Source of the DNA: Verrucomicrobiota bacterium
GTDB lineage: Bacteria > Verrucomicrobiota > Verrucomicrobiia > Limisphaerales > JAFGQR01
NCBI GenBank assembly: GCA_016935555.1
Contig: JAFGQR010000105.1
Coordinates: 1 to 53,394, forward strand
Reading direction: 5' to 3'
Length of the DNA stretch: 53,394 bases
A model generated the notes under the pieces. That model worked only from the letters and a program-made list of their open reading frames with translations, made no database searches and was not told where the DNA came from. The translations under genes and the position numbers were made by a program. The first letter of the stretch is position 1. Each line of letters begins with the position of its first letter. Positions 1-6,921 of the stretch are shown here, piece after piece.

Positions 1-2
1 AA

Positions 3-191
3 GCGGATCTGGCCCAAGGGCGGCAGATCTGGCGGCAGGCGGGCGGCGCGCAAGCCCTCCCAGAGGGCACGCGCCAAGCCTTGTTCGAAAGAATATTTTT
101 GAGGTGGGAGCCGCGGTGTCCCTTGGAGAAGGTGGGCAATCAAGCCTGGCGGGCAAGGAACCGTCCGGGCTTTAACCCGAAGAATCGGTAA
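3..191 (+). CDS. Possible C-terminal end of a gene entering from the left edge
   Basis: One forward frame stays open from the window edge to a TAA at 189-191 and encodes about 62 residues rich in Arg, Gln, Ala and Trp. The composition is protein-like, but I recognise no family. Another forward frame is also open for most of the stretch, so reading frame is not certain. If real, it converges on the minus-strand epimerase whose stop lies 16 bases further on. Otherwise bases 1-206 hold nothing I can identify. Confidence 0.25.
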   Translation, partial: ADLAQGRQIWRQAGGAQALPEGTRQALFERIFLRWEPRCPLEKVGNQAWRARNRPGFNPKNR

Positions 192-206
192 TTCGGAACC
201 CCCGTC

Positions 207-1220
207 TCACAACAGCCGGACGCCGTTGCCGGGCGCATTGGGGAACACGGGCCGGCCATGGTCCAGGCGGATGCCGGTGGCGATGTCGCGGGCGATCAGC
301 ACGGCGCCGTCCATGTCCACGAACTCAAGCAGCGGCAGGAGTTGCGCGATGGCGGAGATGCCGACGCTGGATTCGGTCATGCAGCCCACCATGGTTTTCA
401 GGCCGAGGTCGCGCGCGTGCAGGATCATGCGGCGGGCGGGGGTCATGCCGCCGGCTTTGACCAGTTTGACGTTGACGCCGTGGAAATGCCCGACGCAACG
501 CGCCACGTCCTCCTCCACCTGGCAGCTCTCATCCGCCATCACCGGCAGAACCGACTCGGCGAACACGCGCCGGCTGCCGTCCCAATCCCCGGGGGGAAGG
601 GGTTGTTCGATGAACTCGACGCCCAGGGGTTTGAGCGCGCGCGCGTTGCGCAGGGTTTCGTCCACCGACCAGGCGCCATTGGCGTCGACGCGGAACGTGG
701 CGGTTGTGTGGCGGCGCAGTTCCCGCACGATGGCGAGGTCGTCGGGCGTGCCCAGTTTGATCTTGTAAATGGGCCAGCCGTCGAACTCTTTGAGCTTGGC
801 CACCATGCGATCCACGGAATCGATGCCCAGGGTGTAATTGCTCAGCGGCAGCCGGTCGAGCTGCAATCCCCAAAGCCGGTAGACCGGCTGCCCGCGGCGT
901 TTGCCCCAGAGGTCATGCGCGGCCTGGTCCAGCGCACAGAGCGCAAATCGATCGTGTCCCAACACCGGCAGCAGGCGTTCCCACATCGCCTCGGGCGGGT
1001 CCACCGTTTCCGACTCGATCCGGCTGCGGGCGGCTTCGAGGGTTTGGCGCATGCTGGCGGGCGTTGCGGTGTAGAACTTGCCGCCGGCGCCTTCGCCGTA
1101 GCCGCTGAGGCCCTCGAGGCGCAGTTCCACGAGGAGGCTGTGCTGCACGGTGGTGGTGCCGTGCGCGATGGTAAAGGGGTGGCGCAGGGGCAGATCCAGG
1201 TCGCGGAGGATCAATTGCAT
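207..1220 (-). CDS. Enolase-superfamily dipeptide epimerase / muconate-lactonizing-like enzyme
   Basis: A 337-residue cytoplasmic enzyme of the mandelate racemase/muconate lactonizing subgroup, most like L-Ala-D/L-Glu epimerases that act on peptidoglycan-derived dipeptides. An N-terminal capping domain (about 1-120) precedes the barrel. The barrel carries the KIK motif (K153, K155), metal ligands D179 (RVDANGAW), E205 (FIEQP) and D230 (ADES), and a second catalytic lysine K252 (NVKLVK). Having both lysines fits 1,1-proton transfer (epimerase) rather than simple dehydration. I chose the ATG at 1220 because residues match the family from there; the frame continues upstream only as a shadow of the next gene. 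It lies 35 bases downstream of the BioF-like gene on the same strand, so co-transcription is likely. Substrate is inferred. Confidence 0.85.
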   Translation of the reverse strand: MQLILRDLDLPLRHPFTIAHGTTTVQHSLLVELRLEGLSGYGEGAGGKFYTATPASMRQTLEAARSRIESETVDPPEAMWERLLPVLGHDRFALCALDQAAHDLWGKRRGQPVYRLWGLQLDRLPLSNYTLGIDSVDRMVAKLKEFDGWPIYKIKLGTPDDLAIVRELRRHTTATFRVDANGAWSVDETLRNARALKPLGVEFIEQPLPPGDWDGSRRVFAESVLPVMADESCQVEEDVARCVGHFHGVNVKLVKAGGMTPARRMILHARDLGLKTMVGCMTESSVGISAIAQLLPLLEFVDMDGAVLIARDIATGIRLDHGRPVFPNAPGNGVRLL

Positions 1221-1255
1221 GGGGAGGAGGGGCTCAGGCCAACGGTGATGCCGCG

Positions 1256-2407
1256 TCACAAGACGCGGCGCAGTTCGTCCAACAGCCGGCTGATCATCCC
1301 GGGGGTGTGCGTGGCGCACACGGCGAAGCGCAGCAAGCCGGCTTGTCCGCTGCCCGAGTAGGCTGCGATGTAAGGCACCAAAATGCCCCGGGTCTTCAGC
1401 GTCTCGTGAATGCGCCGCATGTTGGTTGCATCGCCGATGGAAACGCCGACCTGCGCGGCGGGCGAGTCGCCGATCTCCAGCCCCAGCCCACCCAGCCCGG
1501 CGCGCAATTGCCGGATGTTCGCCTGCAGCCGCCGCCGCAGTTCGGGATGGCGCCGCACGATCGCCAGCGCCCGCGCCGAAGCGCCGGCCGCCGCACACGG
1601 CGGAGCGCTGGCCCCATCGTAATAGTGGGAGGCGGCTCGCACGGCGTCCACCCAGGAGCGGCTGCCGGGGATCACGCCGCCGAAACCGCCCAGGGCTTTC
1701 GCCAGGGTGCCGCCGACGAAGAGCTTCACCCCGTCGGCGGCCGCGTCGGCGTTGACGGTGGCCGTCCACAGCCCCAGGTGCTCGAGCGATCCCCGGCCTT
1801 GTTCGCCCAAAACGCCCCACCCGTGCGCATCGTCGACCACCAGCGCCGCCGGGGCGTGCGAGGCCAGCGCGCGCACATACTCGCGCAGGGGCGCCACCGC
1901 GCCGGTCAGGGCGAACACGCCGTCGGACAGCACCAGCGGCTGCTGGCCGGGGCGAAGGTGATCCCCAAGCGTTTCGGCCAGGTGCCCCGGGTCGCGATGC
2001 CGGAAGCGGATGACGGCCCGGCCCGCCAGACGCGCCGCTTCTTCGATGCAGAAATGGGCTGCTGCATCCACGAACAGGGCGCCGGCCGAAGCGGCCAGGG
2101 CCTGCACCGCCATGTGGTTGGTCACGTAGCCGGAACTGTAATAAAAGGCGGTTTCCATCCCGAAAAACGCCGCCGCCTCGCGTTCCACCTCCAGCGTGAC
2201 CGGGTTATGCCCGAACCCGCTGCGCGACGTGGCGGAATGAACCCCATAACGGCGCGTCGCGTCACACGCAGCCTCAATCACCTCCGGATGCCCCGCCAAC
2301 CCCAAATAGCCCGTGCCCGCAAAATACAAATAACGCACCCCGTCAATCACCGTCTCCGCTCCCGGCGGGCTTTGCATCAGGGGAACAGGCGGAGCGATGG
2401 GGGTCAT
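1256..2407 (-). CDS. BioF/KBL-family PLP-dependent enzyme (alpha-oxoamine synthase-like)
   Basis: A 383-residue fold-type I PLP enzyme related to 8-amino-7-oxononanoate synthase and 2-amino-3-ketobutyrate CoA ligase. Visible signatures are the PLP-contacting D192/H195 in VDDAHGWG, H118 in the segment stacking on the cofactor, and the Schiff-base lysine K237 in GGTLAKALGG. Members normally condense an amino acid with an acyl-CoA. No other biotin or threonine-degradation gene is nearby, and the pairing with a dipeptide epimerase hints at amino-acid or cell-wall peptide metabolism instead. That link is inference from context. Starts at ATG 2405-2407, divergent from the HAD gene across about 160 bases. 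Length is normal for the family. Confidence 0.85.
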   Translation of the reverse strand: MTPIAPPVPLMQSPPGAETVIDGVRYLYFAGTGYLGLAGHPEVIEAACDATRRYGVHSATSRSGFGHNPVTLEVEREAAAFFGMETAFYYSSGYVTNHMAVQALAASAGALFVDAAAHFCIEEAARLAGRAVIRFRHRDPGHLAETLGDHLRPGQQPLVLSDGVFALTGAVAPLREYVRALASHAPAALVVDDAHGWGVLGEQGRGSLEHLGLWTATVNADAAADGVKLFVGGTLAKALGGFGGVIPGSRSWVDAVRAASHYYDGASAPPCAAAGASARALAIVRRHPELRRRLQANIRQLRAGLGGLGLEIGDSPAAQVGVSIGDATNMRRIHETLKTRGILVPYIAAYSGSGQAGLLRFAVCATHTPGMISRLLDELRRVL

Positions 2408-2566
2408 TGAGCGGAGCCAATCGGGTTTCGGTGCCGTGCCGGCGCGAAGCTGCCAGTCCGTGGCCGGTCAAGCAACGCAAAATCATCCGGGCTTCCTGCC
2501 TGCCTGTGCGGGGTGTTGAGGAAGGATTGCCAACGGCGCGGCTGTGGACTATTCTCCCCAGTTTTC

Positions 2567-3295
2567 ATGATTCGCCTGGTTTTGTTCGACATCGATGGAA
2601 CGCTCATCCGCACGGGAGGAGCGGGGCAGAAGGCGTTTGACCGCGTGTGCGAAACCCAGTTCAACGTGCCCAACGGCACGGTCCAGCTCGCCTTCGCCGG
2701 CCGCACCGATCCCGCCATCGTCCGCGACTTCTTCAAACGGCACCGGATCGAGCCGTCGCCGGACAATTTCCGGCGTTTTCTGGACGCGTATGTGTTCTGG
2801 CTGGACCACCTGATGGCGCAGTATCCGGGACAGGTGTTGTCCGGCGTGCGAGAGCTGCTGCGGGGTTTCGAGGCGCTGCCGCAGCCGCCCGTGCTGGGGT
2901 TGCTCACCGGCAACATCCGGCTCGGCGCCCAGATCAAACTGACCTACTACCGCCTCTGGGAACATTTTCGGATGGGCGCGTTCGGGGACGACCACGAGGA
3001 CCGCAACCAGCTGGCTGTGGTGGCGCTGGAACGCGGCTGTCGGCAGCTGCGGACCCGGCTGCGGGGAGACGAGGTGTTGGTGGTGGGGGACACCCCCAGG
3101 GATATTGCCTGCAGCCGGATGATTGGGGCCCGCGTGCTGGCGGTGGCGACCGGGGGATCGCCTTACGCGGAGCTGGCGTGCCATCAGCCGGACTGGCTGG
3201 TCAGCACACTTGACCGGATCAGCGCCGCCGACGTCTGCAACGGCTCCCCCCGTGTCGTCGCTCCCGCGACTTGGGTTGACCGGAATCTCCGATGA
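2567..3295 (+). CDS. HAD-superfamily hydrolase, phosphoglycolate phosphatase-like
   Basis: A 242-residue haloacid dehalogenase hydrolase. Motif I is FDIDGTL with nucleophile D8 and acid/base D10. A helical cap follows (about 15-90), then motif II in LLTGN and motif IV in VVGDTPRDI near residues 180-190. The C-terminal part resembles Gph/PgmB-type phosphatases acting on small phosphorylated metabolites; the exact substrate cannot be read from sequence. I chose the ATG at 2567 because motif I normally begins within ten residues of the start. A longer form from 2513 would add 18 unrelated residues. Confidence 0.85.
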   Translation: MIRLVLFDIDGTLIRTGGAGQKAFDRVCETQFNVPNGTVQLAFAGRTDPAIVRDFFKRHRIEPSPDNFRRFLDAYVFWLDHLMAQYPGQVLSGVRELLRGFEALPQPPVLGLLTGNIRLGAQIKLTYYRLWEHFRMGAFGDDHEDRNQLAVVALERGCRQLRTRLRGDEVLVVGDTPRDIACSRMIGARVLAVATGGSPYAELACHQPDWLVSTLDRISAADVCNGSPRVVAPATWVDRNLR

Positions 3296-3457
3296 GCGAC
3301 GCGCAGGCGCGGGCTGCGCGATCGCGCTCTGCTGCCGGCAAGCCCCGGAGACACCGAGCGCGCGGGCCGCTTCGTGGAAAAGATTGCCGGCGGCGGCTTT
3401 TCCAGGCATAAAGGGCCGCAACAGGCACGCGGCTCGGACCGCGCGTTGGATTGGCAC

Positions 3458-4282
3458 ATGTCGAACCTGCACAGACTCGCTCAATCTTTGGAGCGCCCCC
3501 GCACCGCGCGGCGCCGCCGAGGATTCCGCGTCGCCGCCGCGATTGTGGTGCTGGCCGTGGTGGCGGTGCTGGTTGCCGCCTTCATCAAGTTCCGCCCGCC
3601 GTCCGGCCGCACCGGGGCCGGCCCGGCCGCCGCCGCCGTCCCCACCAGCGCGCAGGCCGGCGACACGGGCCCGGCCGAGGAGGCGATGGAAATCAACCGC
3701 GCGGTCATGGTGACGGTGGAACTGGACTTCGGCCCGCGTGTGCCCGGCATTGCCGAGGCGCTGCAAGCCATCGAACGGCGCCACGAACCCGACGACCGCC
3801 AGGGGCGCGTGTTTGCCGTGCTCGACGCCTATGGGGAACCGACGGCCGACGGCAAGAAGCTGCATCTGTCGATGCACCTGAGCACCGAGAAGCCGGGCCG
3901 GGGGTCGCTGGTCTTCCGCAACACCGGCGAGGTGCTCTGGCAAAGCCGCGTCGTTCAGGGCACCAACACCACCCTCTTCACCGGCCATCACCTCACCATC
4001 CTGATCGACGACGGCACCGGCCGCGCCTTCATGATCGACGGCTCCGGCAACCCCGCGTCCATCCTCGACGCCCGCCTCCGCGACACCGGCCAGACCGTGC
4101 GCGAGTTCTGGCCCGACCGCGCCGAGCGCGAAGTGACGTTCATCTACAGCGCCTGCGGCTGCCCGGTGAAGGTCATGGCGCGACGCGCCGGCGAACGCAC
4201 CGCCCGCACCGGGGAGCTGCCGGTCATGTTTCCCGACGACCCGCCCGTCATGAGGGTCATTGCGGCTCTCATGGGCTGGTAG
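3458..4282 (+). CDS. Membrane-anchored hypothetical protein
   Basis: A 274-residue protein that I do not recognise. A basic N-terminus (RTARRRRGFR, residues 15-24) is followed by one transmembrane segment at about 25-44, then an Ala/Pro-rich linker and a soluble domain from about 70 onward that would face outside. Near the C-terminus is a cysteine pair in SACGCPVKV. The soluble part holds beta-rich, hydrophilic sequence with no obvious catalytic motif. The start at 3458 is preferred because it places the positive charges and membrane helix in the usual type II order; an in-frame ATG at 3374 would add 28 low-complexity residues. It could be a signal-anchor regulatory or envelope protein, but nothing shows which. 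Confidence 0.6.
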   Translation: MSNLHRLAQSLERPRTARRRRGFRVAAAIVVLAVVAVLVAAFIKFRPPSGRTGAGPAAAAVPTSAQAGDTGPAEEAMEINRAVMVTVELDFGPRVPGIAEALQAIERRHEPDDRQGRVFAVLDAYGEPTADGKKLHLSMHLSTEKPGRGSLVFRNTGEVLWQSRVVQGTNTTLFTGHHLTILIDDGTGRAFMIDGSGNPASILDARLRDTGQTVREFWPDRAEREVTFIYSACGCPVKVMARRAGERTARTGELPVMFPDDPPVMRVIAALMGW

Positions 4283-4337
4283 AGAGCCCCGGCTGTGCAG
4301 CAGGCGCGAATCATGCGGCCGGCCGGGTGCGAGCCAT

Positions 4338-4372
4338 GCGAATTGCCGATTGCCCACTGCGGAAAACCGAAA
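4338..4372. repeat. Degenerate 7-bp tandem array upstream of larA-like gene
   Basis: Five consecutive heptamers can be read in register: GCGAATT, GCCGATT, GCCCACT, GCGGAAA, ACCGAAA. The 7-base register can be followed with weaker similarity almost to the ATG at 4398. This belongs to the same class of arrays seen at 25006, 26741, 28800, 40094 and 53344. Function unknown. Confidence 0.5.
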
Positions 4373-4397
4373 CCTGAGCTGTGATATCTGGAATCCG

Positions 4398-5666
4398 ATG
4401 AGAGTCGAACTTGCGTATGGGCGGGGGCATCTGGCGGTGGAGATGCCCGACGGTCGCACGACGGTGATTGCGCCGGCGCCGGTGCCGGGATTGGCGGACG
4501 AGGAGGCGGCGGTGCGGCAGGCGCTGGAGCATCCGATCGGCTCGGATCCCCTGCGGCAGCGGCTGCCTCGGGACGGGCGGGTGTGTGTCCTGTTCACCGA
4601 CGCGACGCGGGCGACGCCGAATGAGCGGCTGATTCCGTGGTTGTTGGAGCACCTGGAGGGCGTTCCCACGGACAACCTCGTGCTGCTGAACGAGACCGGC
4701 ACCCATCGGCCGGCTCCGCGCGAGGAACTGGAGCGTCTGCTGACACCCGCCGTGGCCGCCCGCTACCGGGTGGTCAACAACGAGCCCGACAACCCGGCAG
4801 CCTTCGTCCCCCTGGGCATGCTGCGCGACGGCACCCCGGCGCTGATCAACCGGCACGTTGTCGACGCCGACCTGCGCATCGTCACGGGCTTCATCGAACC
4901 CCACTTCTTCGCCGGGTTCAGCGGCGGCGTCAAAGGCATCATCCCGGGCGCGGCGGCGTTGAGCACCGTCACCAGCAACCACGGCCCGCGCAACCTCAGC
5001 GACCCCAACGCGACCTTCGGCGTGACCGAAGGCAACCCGCTGTGGGAGGAGTTGCGGGAAGTCGCGCTGCGGGCGGGCCCGAGTTTTCTGGTGAATGTGA
5101 CGCTGAACGAGGCGCGCCAGATCACGGGGGTGTTTGCGGGGGACATGATCGAGGCGCACCGGGCAGGGGGCGAGTTCGTGCGGCGGTCGGCGATGCAAGC
5201 GGTCGAGGCGCCGTTTGACATTGTGGTGACCACCAACAGCGGCTACCCCCTCGACCTCAATCTATACCAGGGCGTCAAGGGAATCAGCGCGGCGGCGCGG
5301 ATTGTGAAGCCCGGCGGCACGATCCTTTTGGCGTCCGAATGCCGCGAGGGCGTGCCGTCGGGCAGCCCAATGGACCGGCTGTTGCGCAGCGCGGCGGGAC
5401 CCGAAGCCCTCCTCGCGCAGCTCAACCAACCCGGCTTCAGTCACCCGGAGCAGTGGCAAGCCCAGATCCTGGCCCAAATCCAGTGCCGCGCCGAGGTGCG
5501 CGTCTTCAGCTCGTTGCCGCCCGAAGTCCTTCGGGCGATCCACCTCGAGCCCTGCGCAGACCTCGAGACCGATGTGCGCCAGCTGCTGGCCGGATTGCCC
5601 GCCTCGGCGCGGGTGGCGGTGCTGCCGCAAGGTCCTCTGACCATCCCCTACCTGGCCTCCTCCTGA
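4398..5666 (+). CDS. larA: LarA-family nickel-pincer racemase (lactate racemase-like)
   Basis: A 422-residue LarA/DUF2088 protein. Family members isomerise 2-hydroxyacids such as D/L-lactate using a covalently bound nickel-pincer nucleotide. The key residues of the Lactobacillus plantarum enzyme are all present with a constant offset of five: H103 (GTHRP), H169 (EPHFFAGFSGG), the cofactor-tethering K179 and H195 (SNHGP), matching H108, H174, K184 and H200. DATR at 68-71 matches the N-terminal nucleotide-contact motif. The enzyme therefore looks active, but the cofactor genes larB, larC and larE are not in this window. Start chosen at ATG 4398, where family similarity begins; a 46-residue upstream extension overlaps the previous gene and a repeat array. 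Substrate could be another 2-hydroxyacid or a sugar acid. Confidence 0.9.
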   Translation: MRVELAYGRGHLAVEMPDGRTTVIAPAPVPGLADEEAAVRQALEHPIGSDPLRQRLPRDGRVCVLFTDATRATPNERLIPWLLEHLEGVPTDNLVLLNETGTHRPAPREELERLLTPAVAARYRVVNNEPDNPAAFVPLGMLRDGTPALINRHVVDADLRIVTGFIEPHFFAGFSGGVKGIIPGAAALSTVTSNHGPRNLSDPNATFGVTEGNPLWEELREVALRAGPSFLVNVTLNEARQITGVFAGDMIEAHRAGGEFVRRSAMQAVEAPFDIVVTTNSGYPLDLNLYQGVKGISAAARIVKPGGTILLASECREGVPSGSPMDRLLRSAAGPEALLAQLNQPGFSHPEQWQAQILAQIQCRAEVRVFSSLPPEVLRAIHLEPCADLETDVRQLLAGLPASARVAVLPQGPLTIPYLASS

Positions 5667-5718
5667 GGCCCACCGAGGCTGCCGGCGGCACGCCCTCGCG
5701 CCCTCCCGGAATGAATCT

Positions 5719-5747
5719 TGTAACCTGGACCCGCGTCCAACGTCTGC
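5719..5747 (+). promoter_or_regulatory. Candidate ECF-sigma promoter for the Spy-like gene pair
   Basis: TGTAACC (5719-5725) and CGTCTGC (5741-5747) are separated by 15 bases, resembling the GTAAC/CGTC pattern of many ECF-sigma promoters. It lies about 80 bases before the first of two periplasmic stress-type genes, a typical ECF target. Inference from motif shape only. Confidence 0.4.
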
Positions 5748-5826
5748 TCGTTAGTAACCAGGCCGCCTGGGGCAAGCATGTCGCAGCCCGGTGGCCGCAA
5801 CATTCAACAACACAATAATCAATTGT

Positions 5827-6219
5827 ATGAAGAAAGCACTTCTGTCTGCTGTGATCCTCCTGGGCGCGCTCGTCGCTTTCGGGCCGCTGGCGCAAGCCGC
5901 GGAAAAGGCCGTTGAAGGCCGCAGCGAAAAGAGCAAAGGCCGCACGGAAGGCCGCGCAGATCGCATCGAAATGATGACGAAAGAGCTGAACCTGAACGAG
6001 TCGCAGGTGGAGAAACTCAAAGCAGTTCAGCAGGAAAACATGACCAAGATGCGAGAAATGAGAAAGGACACCAGCCTCACCCGGGAACAGCGCAACGAGA
6101 AGATGCGGGCGCTCATGGAAGGCTACCAAGCAAAGCTCAAGGCCATCCTGACGCCCGAGCAATCCGAGAAGTGGCAGAAGCTCAATGCCCAGCGCATGCA
6201 GAAGCGCAAAAAACAATAG
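5827..6219 (+). CDS. Periplasmic Spy/CpxP-like (LTxxQ) protein, first of a tandem pair
   Basis: A 130-residue secreted helical protein. A signal peptide (about 1-24, ending near AQAAEK) is followed by a charged helical domain with two LTxxQ-type turns, at LNLNESQVEKLK and ILTPEQSEKW. That pattern is typical of the Spy/CpxP family of periplasmic chaperones and stress sensors. The start at 5827 gives a proper signal peptide; an upstream ATG at 5791 would put 12 polar residues before it. The next gene starts 8 bases after the stop and encodes a related protein, so this is probably a duplication transcribed as one unit, with the candidate ECF promoter in front and a hairpin terminator behind. Metal binding, known for some relatives, cannot be inferred here. 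Confidence 0.8.
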   Translation: MKKALLSAVILLGALVAFGPLAQAAEKAVEGRSEKSKGRTEGRADRIEMMTKELNLNESQVEKLKAVQQENMTKMREMRKDTSLTREQRNEKMRALMEGYQAKLKAILTPEQSEKWQKLNAQRMQKRKKQ

Positions 6220-6227
6220 AGAATCCA

Positions 6228-6701
6228 ATGATGACCCAATACCTGATCACACTGTCCGCCCTGGCGCTGATGGGAGGCGGGTTGGCCCAAGCTGCCGATG
6301 CCCCCCCTGCCGCGCCTCCCAGCAAGGCGGCTCCGGCCGTTCAAGCGCAGCCTGGAGCCCGGCCGGCTCCCGCCGTTCAAGTCAAGCCCGCGCCCCCGGG
6401 CAAGCGCCCCGTCATGCGCGACCGCACGGACTTCCTGGCCAGTTACCTGCAACTCAGCGACGCCCAGAAGGAAAAGGTCCGACCGATCTTCGAGGAGGAA
6501 TCCAAAAAGATCGCCGAGCTGCGCAAGGAAACCAAGATGCCGAACGACCAGCGCAGAGCCAAATACGCCGAGATCCGCGAGGCCACCAACGCCAAGTTGA
6601 AAGCTGTCCTCACCGACGCCCAGTGGGAAAAATACTCCAAGCGCGGCCAGCGCCCCGCCACCCTCCCGCCCGGAGCCAAGCCGGTCCGACCCGCGAAATG
6701 A
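6228..6701 (+). CDS. Periplasmic Spy/CpxP-like protein, second of a tandem pair
   Basis: A 157-residue secreted protein. After a signal peptide (about 1-22) comes an Ala/Pro-rich linker (about 23-60), then a helical domain with the same charged pattern as its neighbour: LQLSDAQKEKVRPIFEEE near residue 73 and VLTDAQWEKY near 128, again the two LTxxQ-type positions. A basic, Pro-rich tail ends the protein. Two in-frame ATGs stand side by side at 6228 and 6231; either gives the same mature protein. The long linker, absent from the first copy, may let the domain reach through the peptidoglycan. Function otherwise inferred from family: envelope stress or protein-folding help. Confidence 0.75.
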   Translation: MMTQYLITLSALALMGGGLAQAADAPPAAPPSKAAPAVQAQPGARPAPAVQVKPAPPGKRPVMRDRTDFLASYLQLSDAQKEKVRPIFEEESKKIAELRKETKMPNDQRRAKYAEIREATNAKLKAVLTDAQWEKYSKRGQRPATLPPGAKPVRPAK

Positions 6702-6842
6702 CGCCTTGAATGGCCGCCGGGTCCCGGCGGCACGGAATCCCTGACCCGGCGCTGGCCAGGATATCGGGACCGGTTCCCGCAAGGTCCAACGAATCGAGGG
6801 TGCCGGCGGAGCGCCATGGCTCACGCCCAAGTCACCGTCACA

Positions 6843-6869
6843 GGACGGCCGCAAGGCCGTCCTTTTGTT
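6843..6869 (+). terminator. Intrinsic terminator after the Spy-like pair
   Basis: A perfect 8-bp stem GGACGGCC/GGCCGTCC with a GCAA tetraloop is followed at once by TTTTGTT. This is the clearest factor-independent terminator in the window and separates the Spy-like genes from the sulfatase-fold gene. Confidence 0.85.
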
Positions 6870-6921
6870 AAGGCGTGCGCGCGACGTGACGAGGGCGGCG
6901 TCGGCCCGTCCAACTTGTCTG

